Part shown: positions 55,557 through 64,000 of the stretch, piece after piece | How positions within the stretch are numbered: position 1 is the stretch's first letter | Layout of the letters: every line of letters starts with the position of its first letter | NCBI RefSeq assembly: GCF_050947875.1 | Contig: NC_134570.1 | Coordinates: 201,079,750 to 201,143,749, forward strand | Length of the DNA stretch: 64,000 bases | DNA from: Dermacentor variabilis | Lineage: Eukaryota > Arthropoda > Arachnida > Ixodida > Ixodidae | Direction: 5' to 3' | Translations under genes and position numbers: made by a program | Notes under the pieces: model-generated | The model's database searches: none | What the model saw: only the letters and a program-made list of their open reading frames with translations | What the model was told of the DNA's origin: nothing

Positions 55557-56589
55557 TATCATGGCTTGTCAATTGCAAGTTCTCCATGTGCATTCTGCTA
55601 AATGCTAAAAGTCAAAAGGCAACCACGATACACTTCGTGTGCTAAAAGCGTCCCTCACGGGATCGAGAGATGTACTTGGAAGGAGATCCAGACATGTTGT
55701 AAATACTGCCGCATGGCACTGTGCACTATTCATTGCTTTGGTCTTCAAAATGGTCAAAGCCAAGCTACATGGGCATTCATCAGTTATAGTGTTATATTAT
55801 TATGCATCATCAGCATTCATCAGTTATAGTGACGAAAAACTATATGCAAGTATATTTACAATGCGCCGCACTTGGCCAAGAGGCAACAGCCCGCGCTAGC
55901 CTCTAATCGTCATCGTTGTCTTCACTCTGCTCTCCTCTTCGTGATCGCAAGTACTGTTCTGTAGCAATAGTATTGCTGTTTTGAAGCAAAGAACACATCT
56001 TTTCAGCTAAGCTAGTTCCTTCTGTAGTAATCTACCTGAACTAGTAGACCTGCGTTATATGTGAGAGAGATAAAATATATAAAAGATACAACGAAATTGC
56101 TTGTTCCGGTTATATAGCTTACATTGTATTACCAGCATTGCTTCTGTTAATAAAATTACAGTGGATAACATATGTCGTAGCAGAGCTTCTGCTTAAGCTA
56201 CTAAGTCGGACATACTAGTAGACATATAATCGCACGAAGAAACGGGCACAAAGAAACGCTTTGACAGCGCTGGCCCCAAGCACCACCCGATTTTATTCTT
56301 GGAGGGAGTAGTGCAATTCTAACCACATTCACTCTTTTGGGGCTGGTGATGCGTTTGACCCGTCCAATGATTTCATTTTACCTATTGAGTGCCATTACAA
56401 GCGGCATGTTTTCATCAGTTTGGTGTGAGTGTTGCCAGTTTCTGAGCAGACTGATATATGACGGCGCAGTGAGCAGAAATTACGCAGAATTTGGCTTCCC
56501 TGGATTTAAAAAAATGGCAGTCAAATTAATGTGGCTGCAGTGACAGAGGTTCCCTGTCGAGTGCAAGAATCACCTCACATCATATCAAA
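55557..56589. other. Unassigned sequence, no gene seen
   Basis: Two overlapping frames at 55602-55899 are open but resemble nothing. A near-tandem GCATTCATCAGTTATAGTG occurs twice within 55772-55832. No other features. Confidence 0.4.
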
Positions 56590-57059
56590 ATATTTATTTG
56601 TTTATTTATTATTAATTTACAATACCCCTAAAGGTCCTCGAAAGAGGGTATAACATAGGGGGGAGCTACAAGAAAAAACACAAGTGTACACTCAGGTACA
56701 GCATACATAAAAAGAAAAACATTTGCAAGAGATTTTTTCTCACTCAGCAAGGCAGCGTAGTTATCATATTGAACCAAGAAACCAAAGAAAAAGAAAAAAA
56801 AAGAAAAAAATGCAACGCACGTAAGAACATCAGGAGCAAGCAACAACTCACAAAGCAACCAAAATATCAGGGAAACACACTTAATCAGAAAACACAACAT
56901 TTTTAACAGCAAGTCACAGTAGTGCCAATTGTTTCCTTAAATTTGGCTATGTCAGTTTTCATGGCTATGTATGAGGGTAAATCGTTCCAATCGATGACAC
57001 TGCGTGTTACGAAAGATTGAGCGAATGTTGATGACCGACACAAAATGCGTTTCACTTTG

Positions 57060-59955
57060 TTAGGGTGATCGCGGCGAGGAAAGATAATCGGTGGAGTGAA
57101 AAAGATGATCACGAAGTGAGGAGTGGTAGAAAATTTTGTGAAATAGTGTTAAGCTTGAATGTTTTCGACGAAGGCTCAAGGATTGCAAACCGGCACATTT
57201 CTTTAAAGATGTAACGCTGGTGAATGTTGCATAATCCGAAAAAAATAAATTGAGTAGCACGGTTCTGCAGGGCGTCAAGGTTAGAGGCTTGATATACCTG
57301 ATGGGGATCCCAAATTGCCGCAGCATATTCAATTTTCGGGCGAATGATTGTAATATATGCGTGTTTTCGTACGAGTGGTGGCGCTTGCTTGATGGTTCGT
57401 TTGAGTATTCCATGAGTACGGTTCGCAGCTGCCAGGGTTAAATTGATATGGTGATGCCACGTTGGGTCAGACTGGAATGAAGGCCAAGATATTTGTAGGA
57501 AGTGGAAGACTCAGTCGTGCTGTTATTAATGAAGTAACTGTTTTTAATTTGAGACTTTCGGCCTTTAAATGTCATTAACTTGTTTTTAGAGATATTAAGC
57601 GACATTAGCCATTTGCAGCACCACAAGGTAATTGCATCAAGGCCAGATTGCAAGCATTGGTGATCGCTATCAGGGGAAATTGTGCGGTAAATTACGACAT
57701 TATCGGCAAAGAGACGAACCCGGGATGTAACGCAAGAAGGAAGATCGTTAACATATATTAAGAAAAGTAAAGGACCTAGCACGCTGTCCTGGGGTACACC
57801 GGAAGTAACCTGGGCAAAAGAATAATTGTAGTTGTTAGCGGTAGTAAACTGGAGCCTGGAGGAAAGAAAAGCTTTAACCCATGCGAGGACTTTAGGGTGA
57901 ATGTTTAGGCATGCAAGTTTGAGAAGTAACCTCTGGTGTGGAACACGATCCAAAGCTTTTGTGAAATCAAGGAAAACTGCATCTACTTGTAAACCAGTCT
58001 CAACGGATGAGTGTAAGTCATGAACAAACCCTGCAAGTTGATGTTCACAAAAGTAGCCCTTGCGGACCCCGTGCTGATAATGGCATATTATGTTGTAGCT
58101 TTCTAAGTATTTGGCAATTTGGGAGTGATGACTTGTTCCATGACCATGCATATGGTACTTGTTAGCGAAATAGGTCTATAGTTGCATGGTGAAGAACGGT
58201 CACCTGACTTCAAGAAGGGTGTTACCTTGGCTATTCGCCAATCATCGGTGATAGTGCCTGTCGCGAGGGATAGTGAAAAAAAGGCCGTCAGAGTACTACA
58301 GATGCCATGGCGTGTATTTTTCAGTGTAGTTTTATTTATACCTTTATGACCACATGTAGAAAAAATCTTGAGTTTACTTAAAAGGGAAAATATGCCAGCT
58401 TCGCTTCCATCAACTCCTGGCATGTCGATGTCAGACATACAATCCTTCATAGGTGCGGTAGTAATGTCCTCGCAGGTAAAGACAGCCGTGAATGTCTCAT
58501 TTAGAAGTTCTGCGCATTCTGATTCCGGAAGTGAAGTGTTGTTGCTATCATGAAGACTGATATCAGTATGTTGTTTGGGATTTACGATGCGCCAAAATCT
58601 TCGAGGGTTATCTTTAAGCATAGATATTAGGTTATTGCAAAAGAAATGACGGCGTGTGGTTTTAAGCAATGTTTGGTATTTTTGATCGCAGGCTTTGTAA
58701 CGCAGCCAAGAAAGCGACGTAACCTTTTTTATCGGCCTGTCTGTAGAGTCCCTTTTTTATTGTTTAAACGGCGAAGCTGCTGCGTGAACCAGGAAGCAGT
58801 ACGGTTGCTTCTTATTGTAATGGTAGGTATGCATTTTTCTATTAGTTTTAAGGAAGTTTTTAAACAGAAGCCAATTTCTTTTACCGTGAATGATAGGTGC
58901 CTGTCAAAGAAGTGTTCTGAAAAACTCAATAATTCGGAATTTATACTAGCAAAGTTGGCTCTGTTGTAGCATCTGATCTTTTTTGTTGGTGGCTTGTCGT
59001 GTGTTAAACGGCCGTGTGAGGTTGCCCGTCATAATGGCCCGTCATAGTGCTCAGAAAGGCCATTTAAGTGAGTGATATCAGAGCATAATAATAATAATAT
59101 TTGGGGTTTTACGTGCCAAAACCACTTTCTGATTATGAGGCACGCCGTAGTGGAGGACTCCGGAAATTTTGACCACCTGGGGTTCTTTAACGTGCACCTA
59201 AATCTAAGCACACGGGTGTTTTCGCATTTCGCCCCCATCGAAATGCGGCCGCCGTGGCCGGGATTCGATCTCGCGACCTCGTGCTCAGCAGTCCAACACC
59301 ATAGCCACTGAGCAACCACGGCGGATATATCAGAGCATAGGTCAGGATTGTTTGTAAGGATCAGGTCGAGAATATTTGCAGAGGTTGCCGAGTGCCGCGT
59401 AGGTTGATCTATTACTTGTGTTAACGAGTGGTCTAGGGAAATGTTAAGGAATTCGTTCGCTTCGGTATCTTTGCACACAACTGTGAGCGTTGACCAGTCT
59501 GTTGAAGGAAAATTCAAATCGCCGAAAATAATTAATAACCAGTTGGGAAAGTGAATTACCACACCATCCAAAGGTCTGCGAAATTCGCACGCAAACATGC
59601 ACGTCATATCAGGAGGGCGATAAAGTACACCGATAACAAAAGACGTCGTGCCACATTTGAGGGAAACTAACACGCATTCAAGAAAGGAATTAACCGCAAC
59701 GGGAACGGCTACTACATTATGTTTTATGGCAATAAGAACACCGCCTCCCTTTCGCTGAAGCCTGTCAGTACAAAAAAAATTAAATTCTATACCGCTGACC
59801 AAGATACAGTTGTCGGGAACAGTATCATTCAACCAGGTTTCGGTAATAGCCACTATGGAAGCTGAACAGGAATCTACCAATGAAGATAGTGGGACAGTTT
59901 TTGGGAGAACATTTCGTATATTTGTGTACAAAAAGCCAACATCACTTGAGGCCAA
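57060..59955 (-). pseudogene. CR1-B ORF2: endonuclease and reverse transcriptase, FADN
   Basis: The endonuclease frame from 59955 shows FLYTNIRNVLPKT, AITETWLND (catalytic Glu), GGGVLIAIKHN, GVLYRPPDM, IIFGDLNFPSTDW and ANILDLILTN. It is broken by the SINE at 59089-59326, after which EHYDGPL-like sequence follows. Then RFWRIVNPKQHTDISLHDSN, the RT blocks DDWRIAKVTPFLKSGDRSSP, NYRPISLTSTICMVME, VFLDFTKALDRVPHQRLL (motif A Asp), TSGVPQDSVLGPLLFLIYVN and FADNVVIYR at 57699-57710. Two active-site changes are visible: PQG to PQD and FADD to FADN. The C-terminus runs to about 57060. Several frameshifts occur. Confidence 0.85.
59089..59326 (-). mobile_element. Ruka-type SINE, near-consensus young copy
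   Basis: This copy has every family block intact and is framed by the perfect 13-base direct repeat ATATCAGAGCATA (59076-59088 and 59327-59339). On its own strand it opens CCGCCGTGGTTGCTCAGTGG (A box), has GATCGAATCCC (B box) and closes with TTTTGGCACGTAAAACCCC and an (ATT)n tail. It sits within the endonuclease of CR1-B, so it is younger than that LINE. It is the best reference copy in the window. SINEs are pol III transcripts mobilised by a partner LINE; the ATT-type tail hints at the partner's tail. Confidence 0.93.
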
Positions 59956-60099
59956 TTGCGCTTTGCGTAAAGAAGGTACTAATGCTCTGGCGGGAAAGCA
60001 TGTATTAGTGCGTCATTCGGTCTGGTCATTTATGGCAGTTACATTTTCTCTGCCCCGTTCGTTGATGTTAAGACGAACCGTGCAGTTGTTGTCCGAGTC

Positions 60100-60973
60100 C
60101 TACACGTACACATCTTTATTGATAAAGAGCTTAGTGAAAACGAGCTTAGTGCAATTACCTTCTTTCTTAATACTTTTAGCGAACTGGAAGAGCATTCGGC
60201 GTTTTTCTCGAACAGGGGCTGAGTAATCTCGGGAGATACTAAGTATTGTGTTCTTTAATTTGATGCCCTTGTTTAAAACAGATTCTACCTCTTTCTCATT
60301 AAAAAACTTTGCTACATTTGGTCGTTTCGTATCTGCCAAAATGCGCCTAGTCTGTGTGCTCTCGCAATGGTGTTCACAGTCAGTTTGAAGTTTTCGGAGG
60401 AAAATTCACGCACAAGTTTTTCAGATTGCTGCCACGTTTCCGCTTCTTCGGTATCATCAATTCCAAAGAAGAGAACATTGGCACGGTGTAAGCGGTTCTC
60501 TGAATCATCAATCTTGTCTCGCATGGCCGAAAATGTTTTTTCGTAAGACTGGGGAACCTGCGCACAAGCTCCCACGCCAGCGTGTTACTCAAGTGCAAGA
60601 ACTCGCTTTTAAGTATGTGCACCTAATTCTGCACGGCAATCTGCATGGTGAAAACTTTGTTGACAGAATCCAAAAGTTGTGTGTGGCTTGATTCAATGCG
60701 GGTAACTGCGTCAAAAACTAAGTCCAATTTCTCTGCTTGCGCTTTAGTCATTGGCCCCGGGTTTTCCTCAAAACCCCCGCTAAGCAATAGCATGCTCCAG
60801 ATACACAGCACTGCTTCACGAACAAGTTTCAAATAACCAGGGGGCCACGACACTGCTATCAAGCATACATCATCACTCCGGAAATTGCACGACGTGCAAT
60901 AACTAACCTGAAGGTACATAATTGATGAGTGCGCTGACACGGCAGCAGTGCCGCAGCCCAATGCGCCGGACAA
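60100..60973 (-). pseudogene. CR1-B ORF1: 2A-like N-terminus, coiled coil, RRM-type domain
   Basis: The frame from 60973 gives a hydrophobic run LVREAVLCIWSMLLLS followed by GGFEENPGP at 60752-60778, close to the 2A consensus D-V/I-E-x-N-P-G-P. Then come MTKAQAEKLDLVFDAVTRIE and a coiled-coil-like stretch. After frame changes the 60312-60575 frame gives DSENRLHRANVLFFGIDDTE, KLVREFSSENFKL and ARAHRLGA, the RRM-type ORF1 domain, and 60100-60339 gives VLNKGIKLKNTILSISRDYS with the C-terminal domain. The stop is at 60100. ORF1 protein would bind LINE RNA. The 2A site would release an N-terminal peptide during translation if still functional; Asp is replaced by Gly and Val by Phe. Confidence 0.75.
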
Positions 60974-61251
60974 GTGAACAGGCTTTTGGAGGGGTGTGCC
61001 AAGTCACTCGGTGCCGGGTTGCCAGACAATGGACGAAGGAAAGGCTATTCCTGGCGGCGGAGCACATGGAGCGTCCAAAGAAAGGCCGGGCAGCGGCTGG
61101 ATCCAGCCGGTGCAGTGTCTGTTGGCCAGGAGAGGCCCCAGATGAACCGCTGAAGCTGAGTGGGAAGGCGAATGAACCAGGATAGCCAGCAGCAGCACCT
61201 GGAGGTACATAATTGATGAGTGCGCTGACACGGCAGCAGTGCCGCAGCCCC
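60909..61251 (-). promoter_or_regulatory. CR1-B 5' UTR with a segment repeated at 290-base spacing
   Basis: CCTGAAGGTACATAATTGAT at 60909 and CCTGGAGGTACATAATTGAT at 61199 start two copies of a 53-base segment differing at one position. The intervening 237 bases are GC-rich. As in CR1-A, the pattern suggests tandem 5' monomers carrying promoter activity, cut in the outer unit. Confidence 0.7.
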
Positions 61252-62823
61252 CATGTCATGTATTTCTTCATCTGAAGTAAATAACTGAAGCTGGAAAGCT
61301 GGAAAACTAACTCCTGTTTTGAGCTTAAACCTAATACTCATGATTTGGAGCAATCCTGTTTAGAATAAAACCTTTTTTGCTTACTACTCTGCGTTTTATT
61401 TTTCGTGCCCCACCTGCAATAACATGTTTCATGGAGGATAGGAAAAGCACGTTTGACTTTCTTCCAAAAAATATGCTTCATGTATACTGTCTTCGCATTC
61501 TTGCCTGTTTGCAACTTAAAAACATGAGAAACAGCCAGTAAAATATATCAAAAAACTGTAAACGAACTCCTGATATTGCAGTAATGAAAACTTTTCACAA
61601 AGAATACCTAATAAAGAAATTTCGGAAATTTCGGTGGTTTTCTGAAAATAAAAGCGGCATGGAAAAGGTTAATCTTCTATGGGGCACTAAGAACAGTAGC
61701 GAAACAAATTAGGCCCTTAACGCAATGTGTGTAGTGAATCGAGGGTAAATGTTCTATAAAAATTACAGGTTTTGGCGAGAGATTGTGATTATATGCTTAC
61801 ACATGTAGATCTTTGCTTGTTAAAGTGGAAAACCTCAATCACTTCCCTCAGCTCTATCATGGCTCTTTGCAATTAACCTCATGTGCTGAAAGATAGGGAA
61901 ACACCCACAGCTCATATGTGCCGTCATTTGGCTACTGTAGTTATTCTTCATGCAAGTTCTGGGCCTACCCACTCCCTCATTCAAACATTGATAATTATTA
62001 CGGGGACTCATACTCGTTTCCATCCAGTAGCAAAATCAGCGTAGTCCTATTGGTAGGTGTTTCTCCTCGTTTTTTCATGCTGTCATACTTCAAAAAATAA
62101 ATATTCGTGCATACTATTGCTGAAAGCTGGGAGAGTTGGCTACTGGCATTAGGAAACATAGTTACTACATTATAAGATGAAACACGTGAAATATACAGGA
62201 TCACCACTGCACATGAATTTGTTTTACTATACGATTGTGATTATGTGCATGCATGAAAGGCTCACATTTGCAGCAAAGTTTGACAATACGTGATACATAA
62301 AATACATCACTCATTCTATTTTGCACGTACGATACATCTTGGTAAAATAATCAATTTTTCGATTTGAGATTTCAATAGAAGTTGTGCTATGGCATTTATC
62401 GGTTTGTTTTCCACGGCCCATATCTATGAGTGTGCACTTTTAGCGTTACATTTCCTGAGTATTTTGTGCGGTCACATTTTGCCATGTATTGACATATCTT
62501 GCAATGTCGTGCAAGTTTTTCAGACCTTGCTAGCACACCAACCTGTGCAGAATGCTCAGCCTGTCTTTGAGGCACCTTCGAGTGCCTTTAATGCCTTCAG
62601 CAGCAAGTTTTACGTAGGATAGAGCAGGATTTGTGATAATGGCAGGCTGAAGGAGCATCGTGCACAGATGTAGGTGGTAACAGCATTTGGATATCGCACA
62701 AAACATTGTAAAAGATACCAAACTGCGCCAAAATTTGACTGTGCCCATACAATTTGCAAGTATAAGGCAGGGAAGTGCAGATTTGTACACTAGGCCTTTT
62801 CCATCCAAGAAACCATTATCTGC
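61252..62823. other. Unassigned sequence, no gene seen
   Basis: Frames of 60 to 92 codons without resemblance to known proteins. The DNA is AT-rich. It flanks the 5' end of CR1-B. Confidence 0.4.
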
Positions 62824-62939
62824 ATTAGTAAACGTTCTACAGGGGTCTTGAATGAAGAAGTTCGTTGCTTGAATATGATGTCTGACACTGTTGCATAATG
62901 GATCACAGGTTATATGTCGTGTATTGTGAGATTTCCTGC
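62824..62939 (+). repeat. 116-bp direct repeat, first copy
   Basis: ATTAGTAAACGTTCTACAGG starts a 116-base segment repeated at 63258-63373 with about four mismatches. The repeat contains no frame. It is the freshest duplication in the right part of the window. Confidence 0.95.
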
Positions 62940-63257
62940 GAATGTGTGGTTTTTACGTATGTAATCATTGTTTAGTGAGGCCACTTGATGTCCAGCACCC
63001 ATTCTCTGCATATCATGTTGGTGTTTTGTTTTGTCTTAGAACTGTAATTATGTTTCATAAAAACTTACATTGCTAAAATTAGGCTTTGGGGCACTTTGGT
63101 CTTTATATCCACATTCTTGTTTTTGTCATTTCGCTTACAATGTAAGCATTTTTTAAGCACTTGAAGTATTTCACCATGCTCTTTCATTTATGAACCAGAT
63201 GTCTGTCTCTGAACAGCCCTAACCACTTGTGGTCTGCAAATTTGATGCATCCTCTGA

Positions 63258-63373
63258 ATTAGTAAACGTTCTACAGGGGTCTTGAATGAAGAAGTTCGTT
63301 GCTTGAATATGATGTCTGACACTGTTTCATAATGAACCACAGGTTATATGTCGTGTATTGTGTGATTTCCTGC
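63258..63373 (+). repeat. 116-bp direct repeat, second copy
   Basis: Matches 62824-62939 with an offset of 434 bases. Differences lie near TTGCATAATGG versus TTTCATAATGA and TGTGAG versus TGTGTG. The sequence between the copies does not seem to be duplicated beyond these borders. Confidence 0.95.
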
Positions 63374-64000
63374 AATATGTTCACCATAGTGAACATATTG
63401 CTAAAAATATTTTTTCAGGGCATGAAGGACTTCTGTAACTGCCGAGTTTTGCAGCTATAAAATGTAGAATGCTTGCATCTGTGCAATCTATATATAACTT
63501 TTTCTTTCTATGATCTTTTATCTGTCGGCCAGCATAGTAACATTGCATATTATCTTTCTAATCATTTATTGGTTATAAATAGCGCTTATAATGGTTTTAT
63601 CTTCACATTTTCTGTAATATGCTTCACCGGAAGGACAACTAGCAGTTCACCTGATTTAACACTATTACAGGCAACAAATTAACCATAATAGTAGTATCAC
63701 GCCCATTGCTTAAAACCTCCTAAACAATTTTGCATATCTGAATGTTCCTCGAATTCATGCAAGCAAGTGTTGTTTATAAGATGGCTAAATGCTCATGTGA
63801 TTGTTTTTAGGCCAATGTGAAAGAAAAACCCCAGTACCCATGTGTTGCTTTGTGATGTTGACCTGTATTTATTAAATACGTCTAACTGTGTGGGCTCTCT
63901 GAAAATATGCACATTACTGCTGGTGCTTTTCTATAATATGTTTACTTATAAAATAACACATTATATTATCAAGAACACACTCATCTTATTAGTTTTTTGT
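63374..64000. other. Unassigned sequence to the window end
   Basis: A 69-codon frame at 63473-63682 is unassignable. The stretch is AT-rich with no recognised repeat. Confidence 0.4.

Larger units (their letters stand above)
56590..61251 (-). mobile_element. CR1/L2-like LINE (copy B), nearly full length
   Basis: The minus strand has a 5' UTR with a repeated segment, ORF1 with a 2A-like motif and RRM-type domain, ORF2 with endonuclease and RT, and a 3' end with an AATAAATAAACAAATAAAT tail at about 56595-56615. Length without the nested SINE is about 4.4 kb. A Ruka SINE splits the endonuclease. It is a different family from CR1-A: ORF1 has no PHD finger and the RT motifs differ. Target duplication was not found. 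Confidence 0.83.

Noticed and set aside
56628..56912. Hydrophobic Leu/Phe-rich frame as a membrane protein
   Set aside because: It lies in the 3' UTR of CR1-B, on the same strand and after the ORF2 end; the Phe run is an A-rich stretch on the plus strand.

Overview
The window looks like intergenic or intronic DNA from a hard tick (Ixodida). The best indicator is a repeated tRNA-derived SINE that matches my memory of the ixodid Ruka family: four recognisable copies plus one near-consensus copy and two fragments. The other repeats are typical of large tick genomes: RTE, I-like, CR1/L2-like and Tx1-like LINEs, Ty3/gypsy LTR elements and Penelope-like elements. I found no convincing host protein-coding gene and no canonical intact tRNA, rRNA or CRISPR. 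Nearly every protein signal is a broken retroelement reading frame.

Layout. 1-4.1 kb: mostly unassigned, one Ruka copy and a Ruka fragment. 4.2-5.6 kb: a degenerate tandem array followed by a GACA microsatellite. 5.6-8 kb: three LINE tails (two I-like, one RTE). 9.5-14.9 kb: Ty3/gypsy element A with both LTRs, gag-PR-RT-RNaseH-IN order, and many breaks including a mutated protease active site. 16.4-17.7 kb: a decayed LINE tail with RNase H, then a fold-back sequence. 21.2-25.7 kb: a nearly complete CR1-like LINE on the minus strand, with ORF1 (PHD-like zinc finger, coiled coil, C-terminal domain), ORF2 (endonuclease and RT) and a repeated 5' UTR. 28-29.2 kb: an I-like LINE tail. 29.8-34.1 kb: a three-layer nest in which an I-like LINE (plus) sits in the 3' UTR of a Tx1/L1-like LINE (minus), which itself sits in the A box of a tRNA-like sequence; both steps have target-site duplications. 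35.2-41.5 kb: a CCAGYG-rich repeat, two CR1-like fragments, an LTR-like tail and a TTACCAGT repeat.

43-55.6 kb: Ruka copies, pieces of Penelope-like elements that keep traces of the GIY-YIG endonuclease, and a strongly decayed Ty3/gypsy element B (47.0-52.0 kb). Element B carries two later insertions: a 490-bp tRNA-SINE composite and a 140-bp element ending in a long hairpin. 56.6-61.3 kb: a second CR1/L2-like LINE on the minus strand whose ORF1 begins with a 2A-like motif (GGFEENPGP) followed by an RRM-type ORF1 domain; its endonuclease is split by a young Ruka insertion. 61.3-64 kb: unassigned except for a 116-bp direct repeat with 434-bp spacing.

Together the genes record a history of retrotransposition rather than a working pathway. 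Catalytic residues are lost in three elements (DTG to DTV in gypsy A, YADD to YAHD in CR1-A, FADD to FADN in CR1-B), and a fourth has an RT core deletion. Nested insertions with duplications give a relative order of events. All calls come from reading motifs by eye, without any database search.
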